A DNA stretch of 5,797 nt, from NCBI GenBank assembly GCA_030725885.1, contig JANRET010000003.1:1-5797 (forward strand). The letters run 5' to 3'. A program made the translations under genes and the position numbers. Positions 1 to 5,797 of this stretch are shown one piece after another. Position 1 is the first letter of the stretch. The number at the start of each line of letters is the position of its first letter. Below the pieces are notes generated by a model. It did not search any database. It was not told the DNA's origin and was given only the letters and a program-made list of their open reading frames with translations. The DNA is from Microbacteriaceae bacterium (GTDB lineage: Bacteria > Actinomycetota > Actinomycetes > Actinomycetales > Microbacteriaceae).

Positions 1-1
1 T

Positions 2-919
2 CTCAAACCCGCGCGGACCACGCCCCTCACGGCGCTCGCCCTCGCCCAGTGCTTCCTCGACGCGGGGCTTCCCGACGGTGTGCTCAACGTCATCACCGGC
101 GGCGGGTCCGACATCGGCGACGCACTCGTTCGCGATTCCCGCGTTCGCAAAATTTCCTTTACTGGATCAACGGCTGTCGGTGAGCACATCGCGTCCATTG
201 CTGGTATCAAAAAACTCTCGCTCGAACTCGGCGCCTCGGGCCCCGTCATCGTGATGGACGACGCCGACATCGAGGCCGCCGCGACGTCCATCGCACTGGG
301 CGGATATATAAACGCCGGGCAGGTGTGTATTTCTGCCCAGCGAATCATCGTGTCCGAAGGCATCGTGGGCGATTTCCTGGACGCGCTTAAGCCGAAGGTC
401 GAGGCCATTCGCGTCGGTGACCCGCTCGCCGACGGGATCAGTGTGGGCAGCTTGATTTCCCGGGTCGAGGCGGACCGCGTCATGGCTTCCATCACCGAGG
501 CCGTGACGAGCGGAGCAACGCTGGTCACCGGTGGCCAACAAGACGGGACCGTCATCACCCCGACCATCGTGTCGGGCGTTGACCCGCACTCGCCGTTCGC
601 ACAGGACGAACTTTTCGGACCCGCCGTTGCCGTGAGCACCGCGCGCGACCTGGCGCACGCCATCGAACTCGCCAACTCGACCGCTTACGGTCTCGGCGCA
701 GGGATTTTCACCAACAACCTGGCCAATTCGATTCGCGCCATACGCGAAATTGAATCGGGCGTCGTGCACGTCAACTGGACGCAACTGTGGCGTGCCGATC
801 TGATGCCGTATGGCGGATTTAAGTCGAGCGGAATCGGAAAAGAAGGACCGCGCTCGGCGGTTGATGAAATGACGGAAATCAAAACGGTGATCCTGCACGG
901 AACACCGTGGGACAACTAA
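2..919 (+). CDS. NAD(P)-dependent aldehyde dehydrogenase, C-terminal part (5' truncated by window edge)
   Basis: This cytosolic enzyme oxidises an aldehyde to its acid with NAD(P)+. The frame is open from base 2, giving 305 residues; family members are about 480 long, so roughly the first 170 (early Rossmann region) lie outside the window. Seen in fragment numbering: a KPA...TPLTAL segment at the start; SFTGST near 53-57; general-base Glu75 in LELGASGP; nucleophile Cys109 in NAGQVCISAQR; Glu203 of the cofactor-binding DELFGPAVAV; and the C-terminal PYGGFKSSGIGKEG. The NAGQVCIS context with a present general-base Glu resembles lactaldehyde/semialdehyde-type ALDHs. It does not match methylmalonate-semialdehyde dehydrogenase (IolA/MmsA), which has a different cysteine context and lacks that Glu. 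The motif reads LELGA where LELGG is commoner. The stop is 11 nt before the IolD-type gene, so they are probably cotranscribed, and it may oxidise an aldehyde from the same pathway. The family is clear; the substrate is not. Confidence 0.93.
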   Translation, partial: LKPARTTPLTALALAQCFLDAGLPDGVLNVITGGGSDIGDALVRDSRVRKISFTGSTAVGEHIASIAGIKKLSLELGASGPVIVMDDADIEAAATSIALGGYINAGQVCISAQRIIVSEGIVGDFLDALKPKVEAIRVGDPLADGISVGSLISRVEADRVMASITEAVTSGATLVTGGQQDGTVITPTIVSGVDPHSPFAQDELFGPAVAVSTARDLAHAIELANSTAYGLGAGIFTNNLANSIRAIREIESGVVHVNWTQLWRADLMPYGGFKSSGIGKEGPRSAVDEMTEIKTVILHGTPWDN

Positions 920-921
920 CC

Positions 922-926
922 AGGAG
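922..926 (+). promoter_or_regulatory. Shine-Dalgarno sequence for the IolD-type gene
   Basis: AGGAG lies in the 11-nt gap after the aldehyde dehydrogenase stop, 4 nt before an ATG at 931. It is the clearest ribosome binding site in the window. It decides the start: the in-frame GTG at 907 would put this site inside the coding region and add eight residues that do not look like the family's N-terminus. Confidence 0.8.
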
Positions 927-930
927 AATC

Positions 931-2883
931 ATGGCCAGTACGAAGGGCACCATTCGCTTGACCGTCGCTCAGGCGATCGTCAAGTACATCGCCGCGCAGT
1001 ACACCGTCACCGATGGGGTTCGTGTTCGGTTTATTCCCGCCGCACTCGGCATCTTCGGGCACGGGAACGTCGCGGGTTTGGGGCAAGCGCTCGACGAGTA
1101 CAACGATGACCTTCCGTTTGTTCAGGGACGGCACGAACAGGCGCTTGCTCACGCGGCTATCGCCTTTGCCAAGGCGTCACGGCGTCGCCAAACACTCGCG
1201 GTCACCGCGTCGATCGGACCCGGCGCTCTGAACATGGTCACCGCAGCCGGACTTGCCACCGTGAACCGACTTCCGGTCTTGATGTTGCCCGGCGACATTT
1301 ACGCCACGCGGCGCCAGGGTCCCGTGTTGCAACAGTTGGAAGACCCTACTGCCCCCGACGTTTCGGTCAACGACGCGTTCCGACCCGTGTCGCGTTTCTT
1401 CGACCGCATCACCCGCCCCGAACAGATCCTCACGAGTCTTCCGCGGGCGTTTCGGGTGCTCGCCAACCCCGTGGAGACGGGGGCGGTCGTCGTGTCGTTG
1501 CCGCAAGACATCCAATCCCACGCGTTCGATTACCCGGTCGAATTTTTCGCCGAGCGCGACTGGAAGATCCGCCGACCCGAACCGGAAGCCGACGACGTCA
1601 CGCGCGTTGCCGAAATTCTCCGAAAAGCGCAGAAGCCACTGATCATCGCCGGAGGCGGCGTGATCTATTCGGACGCGACCGCCGCGTTGGAGCGATTCGC
1701 CGACGCCACCGGAATCCCCGTCGCTGAGACCTTTGGTGGCAAAGGCGCGATTCAAAACCCCGGTCCCTGGCACGTGTGGGGAATCGGGCTCGAAGGATCG
1801 CCCGAAACAAACCGCCTGGTCGAACAAGCCGACGTGATTTTCCACATCGGAACGCGCCTGACCGACTTTGCGACCGGCTCGCAGTCGCTGTTTCAGAACC
1901 CGGACGTGAAATTCGTTTCGCTGAACGTGAGCGAGTTTGACGGCGTCAAGCAAGGTGCGGCCACCATCGTCGCCGACGCGCGCACGGGACTCGAAGCCCT
2001 GTTCACGGAACTCGGCCCTCACCGTGTCCCGCCGCCGTGGTCTGCCGAAGTCGCGAAACGCCAATCGGCCTGGCGGGCAGCGCGCGACGCCGCCATTGAT
2101 CCCGACGTCCTTTTCCCCACCTCAGCCGCGACCGATCCCGACGGCACCGACGCGGTCATCACCCAGGGGCAGCTCCTGGGTGTCCTGCAGGAGCACGCGC
2201 GCGCCGGAGACACGCTCATTGCCGGCGCGGGCGGCCCTCCCGGCGACGTCCAAAAGGTGTGGGACGCGTCGAACGGTCGTTTCGCGCATCTCGAATTCGG
2301 TTTCTCGTGCATGGGTTACGAACTGCCCGCGGCGATCGGTGTTCGATTCGCGGACCCTGACCCCGCGCATCGCGTGACGACGTTTATCGGCGACGGTACG
2401 TTCCTCATGTCGCCGACCGAAATCGTCACCGCCGCCCAGGAAGGGCTTCCCATCACGATCGTGATTTCGGAAAACCACGGTTATCAGGTCATCCGTCGTC
2501 TTCAGATGTGGCGCGTCGGGCACCACTTTGGCAACGAGTTCCGTTACCGCGAGCCGTCCACCAACATCGCCCAGTCCACCAAAGCCCCCGCCGCGCGAAT
2601 GGAGGGCGCCTACCTCGACGTCGACCTCGTGGCGATTGCGAGTGGGCTCGGTGCGCGGGCCCAACGGGTTCGAACCGCCGATGAGTTCCGGAAGGCGCTG
2701 GATGACACGCGCGACGAGACCCGTCCCGTTGTCATCGTGGTGGCGACCATCCCCCACGCGAACCTGCCCGGATCGAACGTCTGGTGGGACGTAGCGCCCG
2801 CCGAAGTGTCGGACCAACCGTGGTTGGCCGCCGCGCGAGACGAATACGCGGCCGGGTTGAAGAACCAGAAGTGGCACGGCTAA
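931..2883 (+). CDS. iolD: IolD-type thiamine-diphosphate enzyme, 3D-(3,5/4)-trihydroxycyclohexane-1,2-dione hydrolase family
   Basis: IolD hydrolyses the ring C-C bond of trihydroxycyclohexane-1,2-dione, giving 5-deoxy-D-glucuronate in myo-inositol catabolism; it is a cytosolic ThDP/Mg enzyme related to acetolactate synthase. The protein is 650 residues, close to the usual 630-650. Domains in order: PYR domain about 1-200, with the IolD-like GIFGHGNVAGLGQAL (40-54), the cofactor-activating Glu69 in GRHEQ, TASIGPGALNMVT (92-104) and DVSVNDAFRPVSR (143-155); central domain about 220-365; PP domain about 410-610, with the ThDP/Mg motif GDG at 487-489 and Asn515 in ENHGYQ. The WWDVAPAEVS stretch near the C-terminus is also IolD-like. 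The ATG at 931 has a good AGGAG. It sits between aldehyde dehydrogenase and aldolase genes, and no iolB, iolC, iolE or iolG is in view, so the true substrate may be a different cyclic diketone. Family placement is strong; the exact reaction is inferred. Confidence 0.9.
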   Translation: MASTKGTIRLTVAQAIVKYIAAQYTVTDGVRVRFIPAALGIFGHGNVAGLGQALDEYNDDLPFVQGRHEQALAHAAIAFAKASRRRQTLAVTASIGPGALNMVTAAGLATVNRLPVLMLPGDIYATRRQGPVLQQLEDPTAPDVSVNDAFRPVSRFFDRITRPEQILTSLPRAFRVLANPVETGAVVVSLPQDIQSHAFDYPVEFFAERDWKIRRPEPEADDVTRVAEILRKAQKPLIIAGGGVIYSDATAALERFADATGIPVAETFGGKGAIQNPGPWHVWGIGLEGSPETNRLVEQADVIFHIGTRLTDFATGSQSLFQNPDVKFVSLNVSEFDGVKQGAATIVADARTGLEALFTELGPHRVPPPWSAEVAKRQSAWRAARDAAIDPDVLFPTSAATDPDGTDAVITQGQLLGVLQEHARAGDTLIAGAGGPPGDVQKVWDASNGRFAHLEFGFSCMGYELPAAIGVRFADPDPAHRVTTFIGDGTFLMSPTEIVTAAQEGLPITIVISENHGYQVIRRLQMWRVGHHFGNEFRYREPSTNIAQSTKAPAARMEGAYLDVDLVAIASGLGARAQRVRTADEFRKALDDTRDETRPVVIVVATIPHANLPGSNVWWDVAPAEVSDQPWLAAARDEYAAGLKNQKWHG

Positions 2884-2887
2884 GCAA

Positions 2888-3664
2888 ATGACGAACCCAC
2901 TCGACCGCGGAAAGTTCCGCGAGCGCCTCCAGCGAGGGGAACTGACGGTCGGCACGTTTGCGGGTCTCGGTTCACCGCTCGCCGCCGAGGTGGCCGCCGC
3001 CGCGGGCGTTGACTGGGTGCTCGTCGACTGCGAACACGGTGCCGCGGGAGACGATGTTGTCTCGCCGACCGTGATTGCGACGAGCGCCTATGGCGTTGCG
3101 GCTCTCGTGCGGGTCGAATCGGCCGACCGCATCCGAATCGGTCGCGCACTCGACGCGGGAGTCGCGGGAATCATGATTCCGCGGGTCACCGGCTTGGACG
3201 AGGCTCGAGAAGCGATCTCTCACTTTTTCTACCCACCACGCGGCGACCGCGGTGTCGCCACCTATAACCGCGCCAATCAGTGGGGTACGGACCTCGAAGC
3301 GCTCGACGGGGCGGTACACGCCTGCGCCATCGTGCAGATCGAGACCCGAGGAGCACTCGACGCCGTCACCGACATCGCCGCTCTCGATGGGGTCGACCTC
3401 GTGTTCGTCGGACCGCTCGACCTCAGTTACGCACTCGGCGTACCCCGCCAGTACGACCACCCCGACTTCCGTGCGGCTCTCGACGCCGTTGTCGCAGCGG
3501 CCTCCGCAGCGGGCATCCCCGCGGGCATACTGGCACCCGATGCAGAGTCGGCTGCGCGCCACATCGAACGCGGTTTCCGGTTCATCGCACTGTCATCCGA
3601 TTCGGTTCTTCTGTCCACCGCCATTCGCACCAACCTCGACATTGTGAGGGGACCTCGCTCGTGA
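2888..3664 (+). CDS. HpcH/HpaI-family class II aldolase (2-keto-3-deoxy-acid / 4-hydroxy-2-oxo-acid aldolase)
   Basis: This family cleaves 4-hydroxy-2-oxo acids to pyruvate (or a related 2-keto acid) plus an aldehyde, using a divalent metal, in the cytosol. The 258-residue protein is a full-length single TIM barrel; E. coli HpaI and the rhamnonate aldolase RhmA are of similar size. Residues matching the HpaI active site: His50 in DCEHG (catalytic base), Arg75 in LVRVE (carboxylate/keto binding), Glu152 in VQIETRGAL and Asp178 in VGPLDLS (metal ligands). FYPPRGDRG (114-122) and the following TYNRANQW are also typical. The ATG is 4 nt after the IolD-type stop, and I see no Shine-Dalgarno just upstream, so translation is probably coupled to the preceding gene. 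The context suggests it splits a 2-keto acid made downstream of ring opening, perhaps in place of the IolJ aldolase. Other options are 2-keto-3-deoxyrhamnonate, 2-keto-3-deoxyglucarate or hydroxyoxoheptanedioate aldolase; sequence alone does not decide. Confidence 0.9.
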   Translation: MTNPLDRGKFRERLQRGELTVGTFAGLGSPLAAEVAAAAGVDWVLVDCEHGAAGDDVVSPTVIATSAYGVAALVRVESADRIRIGRALDAGVAGIMIPRVTGLDEAREAISHFFYPPRGDRGVATYNRANQWGTDLEALDGAVHACAIVQIETRGALDAVTDIAALDGVDLVFVGPLDLSYALGVPRQYDHPDFRAALDAVVAAASAAGIPAGILAPDAESAARHIERGFRFIALSSDSVLLSTAIRTNLDIVRGPRS

Positions 3665-3714
3665 CAAGGGTCGCCTCACCCACTGCTTTCCGCGCGGTTC
3701 GCTAGGTCTGCTCC
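3665..3714 (+). other. 50-nt spacer between aldolase and hydroxyacid dehydrogenase genes
   Basis: This is the longest non-coding stretch in the window. It holds no convincing -35/-10 promoter pair and no hairpin with a T-run. There is a weak GGGT/ACCC inverted repeat (3668-3671 with 3678-3681) and a CCGCGCGG palindrome at 3690-3697, both too short to call. An AGG at 3704-3706, eight nt before the GTG at 3715, may serve as a weak ribosome binding site. Read-through from the aldolase gene is the simplest reading. Confidence 0.5.
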
Positions 3715-4623
3715 GTGGCAATCGTTGTTGGACTCGGACCGGTCGATGCGGAAATCGTTTCGCCGATTTTGGGGGATTCACACCGGCTCGTCAACAATCC
3801 GACCCCCTCGGACCTGACCGACGCGGTCGGGGCGATTGTTCGCGGCAACGTGACCGTCGACCGCACAATGTTCGACGCGATGCCCAATCTGCGGGTTCTC
3901 GCTCGAACCGGCGTTGGAACGGAACGCGTGGACCTTGACGTCGCCCGCGAGCGCGGAATTCCCGTCGTCGTCACGCCGGGCAGCAACACGAACGCTGTGG
4001 CGGAGGGGGCGCTGGCGATGATGCTGCACCTGACCAAGAACCTCGCGCAACTAACCGAACTGGTGCGGGACAACCGCTGGAACGAGCGCGATTCGTTGCC
4101 GCTCGGGGACATCGAAGGGTCGACGGTCGGAATCGTCGGTTGGGGGCGGATCGGTCAACGCCTCGCAACCCTCGTCGATGCTCTCGGTGGCACGGTTCGC
4201 GCGTTCGACCCGTTCGCCGACGTCCCGCCTGAGCAACGCGCCGGAACACTGGCCGAGCTGCTGGCGGTCAGCGACTTCGTGTCACTCCACGCACCTCTGC
4301 TCGACACGACGCGTCACCTCATCAACGACGAGTCGCTGTCGCAGGTGAAAGAGGGCTGTGTCCTCATCAACTGTGGTCGTGGACCTCTCGTCGACCTCGA
4401 CGCGGTCCATCGCGCACTCACCGCCGGTCGACTCGGAGGGGTCGGTTTGGACGTGTTCGATGACGAACCGACCGACTTCCACCCCATAATGTCGGACCCG
4501 CGCGTTGTGCTGACCCCGCACGTCATGGGGTTGAGCCGAAAAGCAGCCGCCCAGACATACGCCGACGCTGCCCGCGGGGTGCGTGCGGTGTTGGACGGGC
4601 GCAGCCCCGACGCGACGGCCTAG
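3715..4623 (+). CDS. NAD-dependent D-isomer-specific 2-hydroxyacid dehydrogenase
   Basis: It interconverts a 2-keto acid and a D-2-hydroxy acid with a nicotinamide cofactor in the cytosol; family members include phosphoglycerate, glyoxylate/hydroxypyruvate and D-lactate dehydrogenases. The protein has 302 residues, slightly short for a family of about 310-335 but complete. The substrate-binding half (about 1-95, 275-302) includes LARTGVGTERVD (62-73). The nucleotide-binding domain has GWGRIG (142-147) and Asp165 in AFDPF at the end of the second strand, which favours NAD over NADP. The catalytic triad is present: Arg222 in NCGRGPLVD, Glu251 in DVFDDEP and His269 in LTPHVMG. The start is a GTG: an in-frame TAG at 3703 lies just upstream and no other start falls between. 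No ACT or other extra C-terminal domain follows, so it is not a long SerA. It could reduce a 2-keto-acid fragment (glyoxylate, hydroxypyruvate or tartronate semialdehyde) from the aldolase step, but the substrate is unknown. Confidence 0.92.
   Translation: MAIVVGLGPVDAEIVSPILGDSHRLVNNPTPSDLTDAVGAIVRGNVTVDRTMFDAMPNLRVLARTGVGTERVDLDVARERGIPVVVTPGSNTNAVAEGALAMMLHLTKNLAQLTELVRDNRWNERDSLPLGDIEGSTVGIVGWGRIGQRLATLVDALGGTVRAFDPFADVPPEQRAGTLAELLAVSDFVSLHAPLLDTTRHLINDESLSQVKEGCVLINCGRGPLVDLDAVHRALTAGRLGGVGLDVFDDEPTDFHPIMSDPRVVLTPHVMGLSRKAAAQTYADAARGVRAVLDGRSPDATA
4620..4623. other. Shared CTAG: overlapping stop codons of two convergent genes
   Basis: The + strand TAG at 4621-4623 ends the hydroxyacid dehydrogenase. 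The reverse complement of 4620-4622 is also TAG and ends the - strand CrtI-family gene. The palindrome CTAG therefore carries both stops, and the two reading frames overlap tail to tail by 4 bp. No terminator hairpin can sit between the genes, so each transcript must run at least some way into the other gene's 3' end, or stop within coding sequence. Confidence 0.95.
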
Positions 4624-5795
4624 GTTCCGAGCTTCGCCAACAACCGGTTGGTCGCGATGAGTGAACCGCCGAGGACCGCCGGGATTCCGCCACCGGGGTG
4701 AACCGATGCTCCGACGCGCCACAACCACGGCCGCAGCGGTGAGTTGTAGGCGGGTGAGTGGAACGGGCCGCTCTGCCACCACGGGTGGCCCTCGCCATAG
4801 AGCGCACCGCCCACGGCACCGAACCCCTCGAAGTATTCGGGGTGCAACACGATGTGGTCGGTGATCATGTCGGCGAGTTGACGGGGAAGGCTCATAACTT
4901 CGCTGATGCGCCGCATTTCGCGCTGAACCCATTCGTGTTCGATTCCGTAACGCTTTCCGTCCGGCGGCGCGGTCAGAAGAATCGCCGCGGTCGGTCGAGC
5001 GTTCGGATAAATCTGTCCCGCGCGGTAGTAGTTGAGGAACGCCATGGTCTGCTTCGGCAGGGTCTTTGTGCGGATGCTCTCGTACAGGTCGGCGGGGTCG
5101 TCCGGCATGATCACCGAATGGGTGACGACGCCGGCGGGCAATTCCTCGTCCAGCACAGCGAACACCGCAATCCCCGAACACGACAACGCCGTCGGGGTTC
5201 GGGGGCGTCGTCCCAACAGTCCCTCTAGTACATCAGCGTCGAGCCCGCTCACGACAATGTCCGGCGTGTACTCCGCGGTGTCGGTCACGACACGGCCGCG
5301 CGACACCGAGGTGACGCGTTCGCCGAGGCGAATTGTCACCCCCGATTCGGTCGCGAGTCGCGCGAGCATCTGCGGGATTTCGTTGACACCACCGGTTGGC
5401 ACCCACACGCCGTCGGTTGCCATGACAGCGGGCATCGTCGCAAAAAGGGCGAGCGTTTTGGCGGGGGCGACTCCGGCGTTGAGCGTGTGAATCGAAATGA
5501 CTTCGCGCAGGTTTTCCGGCATCCACTCGAGTCCGTTCAAATACCGCTCGGTGTTGAGTCGTGTTCCGTAGTGGCTCAACAGCCCGGCCGCGGCGGGATA
5601 GATCGCCGAATCCCACGGGTCGTTGGTCAACATCGTCGTGATGTTCTGTCCCAAGGGTCCGTGCTCAGCCTGGAATCGATCCCAGGCGGGTTTCCACGCG
5701 TGCCCTTCTTCGACGGGCAGATTCGCGATATCGCCGCGGAAAAAGTAGCGCCCAACCTCGGGCAGGCGTTGCAGGTCGAGCGGGGCAATCTCGCG
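4620..5795 (-). CDS. CrtI/phytoene-desaturase-family FAD-dependent oxidoreductase, C-terminal part (5' end beyond window)
   Basis: This family uses FAD to desaturate or otherwise oxidise polyisoprenoids such as phytoene, at the membrane surface, in carotenoid synthesis. The frame is open from the right edge to the TAG, giving 391 residues; full proteins are about 490-520, so roughly 100-130 residues are missing, including the N-terminal FAD-binding GxGxxG. Seen in fragment numbering: ISIHTLNAGVAPAKT (100-114), GVWVPTGGVNEIP (129-141) and the C-terminal FAD-contact motif VGASVHPGGGIPAVLGG (361-377). These match CrtI/CrtN/CrtD-type desaturases better than plant-type PDS. The in-frame TTG at 5654 is not a real start, because reading continues upstream with family-like sequence. 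It converges on the catabolic operon and overlaps its last gene by 4 bp, so it belongs to another transcription unit, possibly a crt cluster to the right. It could instead be a related desaturase, saturase or ketolase; the substrate is not readable here. Confidence 0.82.
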   Translation of the reverse strand, partial: REIAPLDLQRLPEVGRYFFRGDIANLPVEEGHAWKPAWDRFQAEHGPLGQNITTMLTNDPWDSAIYPAAAGLLSHYGTRLNTERYLNGLEWMPENLREVISIHTLNAGVAPAKTLALFATMPAVMATDGVWVPTGGVNEIPQMLARLATESGVTIRLGERVTSVSRGRVVTDTAEYTPDIVVSGLDADVLEGLLGRRPRTPTALSCSGIAVFAVLDEELPAGVVTHSVIMPDDPADLYESIRTKTLPKQTMAFLNYYRAGQIYPNARPTAAILLTAPPDGKRYGIEHEWVQREMRRISEVMSLPRQLADMITDHIVLHPEYFEGFGAVGGALYGEGHPWWQSGPFHSPAYNSPLRPWLWRVGASVHPGGGIPAVLGGSLIATNRLLAKLGT

Positions 5796-5797
5796 GG

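Noticed and set aside
907..930. In-frame upstream GTG as an alternative start of the IolD-type gene, overlapping the ALDH by 13 nt.
   Set aside because: The strong AGGAG at 922-926 sits correctly for the ATG at 931, and the extra residues do not resemble the family N-terminus.
931..2883. Calling the ThDP enzyme an acetolactate synthase large subunit.
   Set aside because: It shares the fold, but the GIFGHGNVAGLGQAL, DVSVNDAFRPVSR and C-terminal WWDV signatures and the 650-residue length fit IolD; no small regulatory subunit gene follows.
1177..2955. Long antisense open frames opposite the IolD-type gene (1177-2064 and 2122-2955, - strand).
   Set aside because: Their products are Arg/Gly/His-rich with no recognisable domain. 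They mirror the third-position GC bias of the + strand gene, whose motifs are clear across the whole length.
4567..4605. Imperfect inverted repeat (GCTGCCCG with CGGGCGCAGC) near the 3' end of the hydroxyacid dehydrogenase, as a possible terminator.
   Set aside because: It lies inside the coding region, needs a bulge to pair and is not followed by a T-run; such pairings are common by chance in GC-rich sequence.
3715..4623. Calling the dehydrogenase serA (phosphoglycerate dehydrogenase).
   Set aside because: It shares the family motifs, but it lacks the C-terminal regulatory domains of long SerA proteins and sits in a catabolic cluster; substrate cannot be assigned from the motifs.
4282..5228. 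Open frames lying over the 3' halves of the dehydrogenase and CrtI-family genes (for example 4282-5181 on - and 4758-5228 on +).
   Set aside because: They cross the junction of two well-supported genes, have low-complexity Arg-rich products and no ribosome binding site. They are shadows of GC-rich coding DNA.
5652..5654. TTG as the start of the CrtI-family gene.
   Set aside because: The frame stays open for 47 more codons to the window edge, and a start here would remove the FAD-binding N-terminus the family needs.

Overview
The window is a GC-rich, densely packed bacterial segment with five protein genes and almost no intergenic DNA. A strong Shine-Dalgarno sequence, a GTG start, very short gene spacings and a marked preference for G/C at third codon positions all fit a high-GC bacterium. 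A carotenoid-desaturase-type gene beside sugar or cyclitol catabolic genes would suit an actinobacterium or a similar high-GC heterotroph, but the lineage is a guess from composition and gene content only.

Left and centre (positions 2 to 4623, + strand): four catabolic genes in a row. They are the C-terminal two thirds of an NAD(P)-dependent aldehyde dehydrogenase; a complete IolD-type thiamine-diphosphate enzyme (trihydroxycyclohexane-1,2-dione hydrolase family); a complete HpcH/HpaI-family class II aldolase; and a complete NAD-dependent D-2-hydroxyacid dehydrogenase. The gaps are 11, 4 and 50 nt. The first three look like one operon, and the fourth is probably cotranscribed. All key catalytic residues can be seen, so these appear to be working enzymes.

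Right (5795 to 4620, - strand): the C-terminal part of a CrtI/phytoene-desaturase-family FAD oxidoreductase. It runs towards the operon and continues beyond the right edge. Its TAG stop and the TAG stop of the hydroxyacid dehydrogenase lie in the same CTAG palindrome, so the two convergent genes overlap by 4 bp with no room for a terminator between them.

How the genes may work together (inference): IolD-family enzymes hydrolytically open a cyclic 1,2-diketone made by cyclitol oxidation. The usual partners iolB, iolC, iolE, iolG and the methylmalonate-semialdehyde-type iolA are not in this window. Instead an ordinary aldehyde dehydrogenase, a pyruvate-type aldolase and a 2-ketoacid reductase sit with it. 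This suggests a variant cyclitol or sugar-acid breakdown route: ring opening, aldehyde oxidation, retro-aldol cleavage of a 2-keto acid, and reduction of a 2-keto-acid fragment. That is the only candidate here for something undescribed. The carotenoid-type gene is probably an unrelated neighbour. I saw no RNA genes, mobile elements, CRISPR arrays or long repeats, and no stretch over 300 bases lacks a gene.
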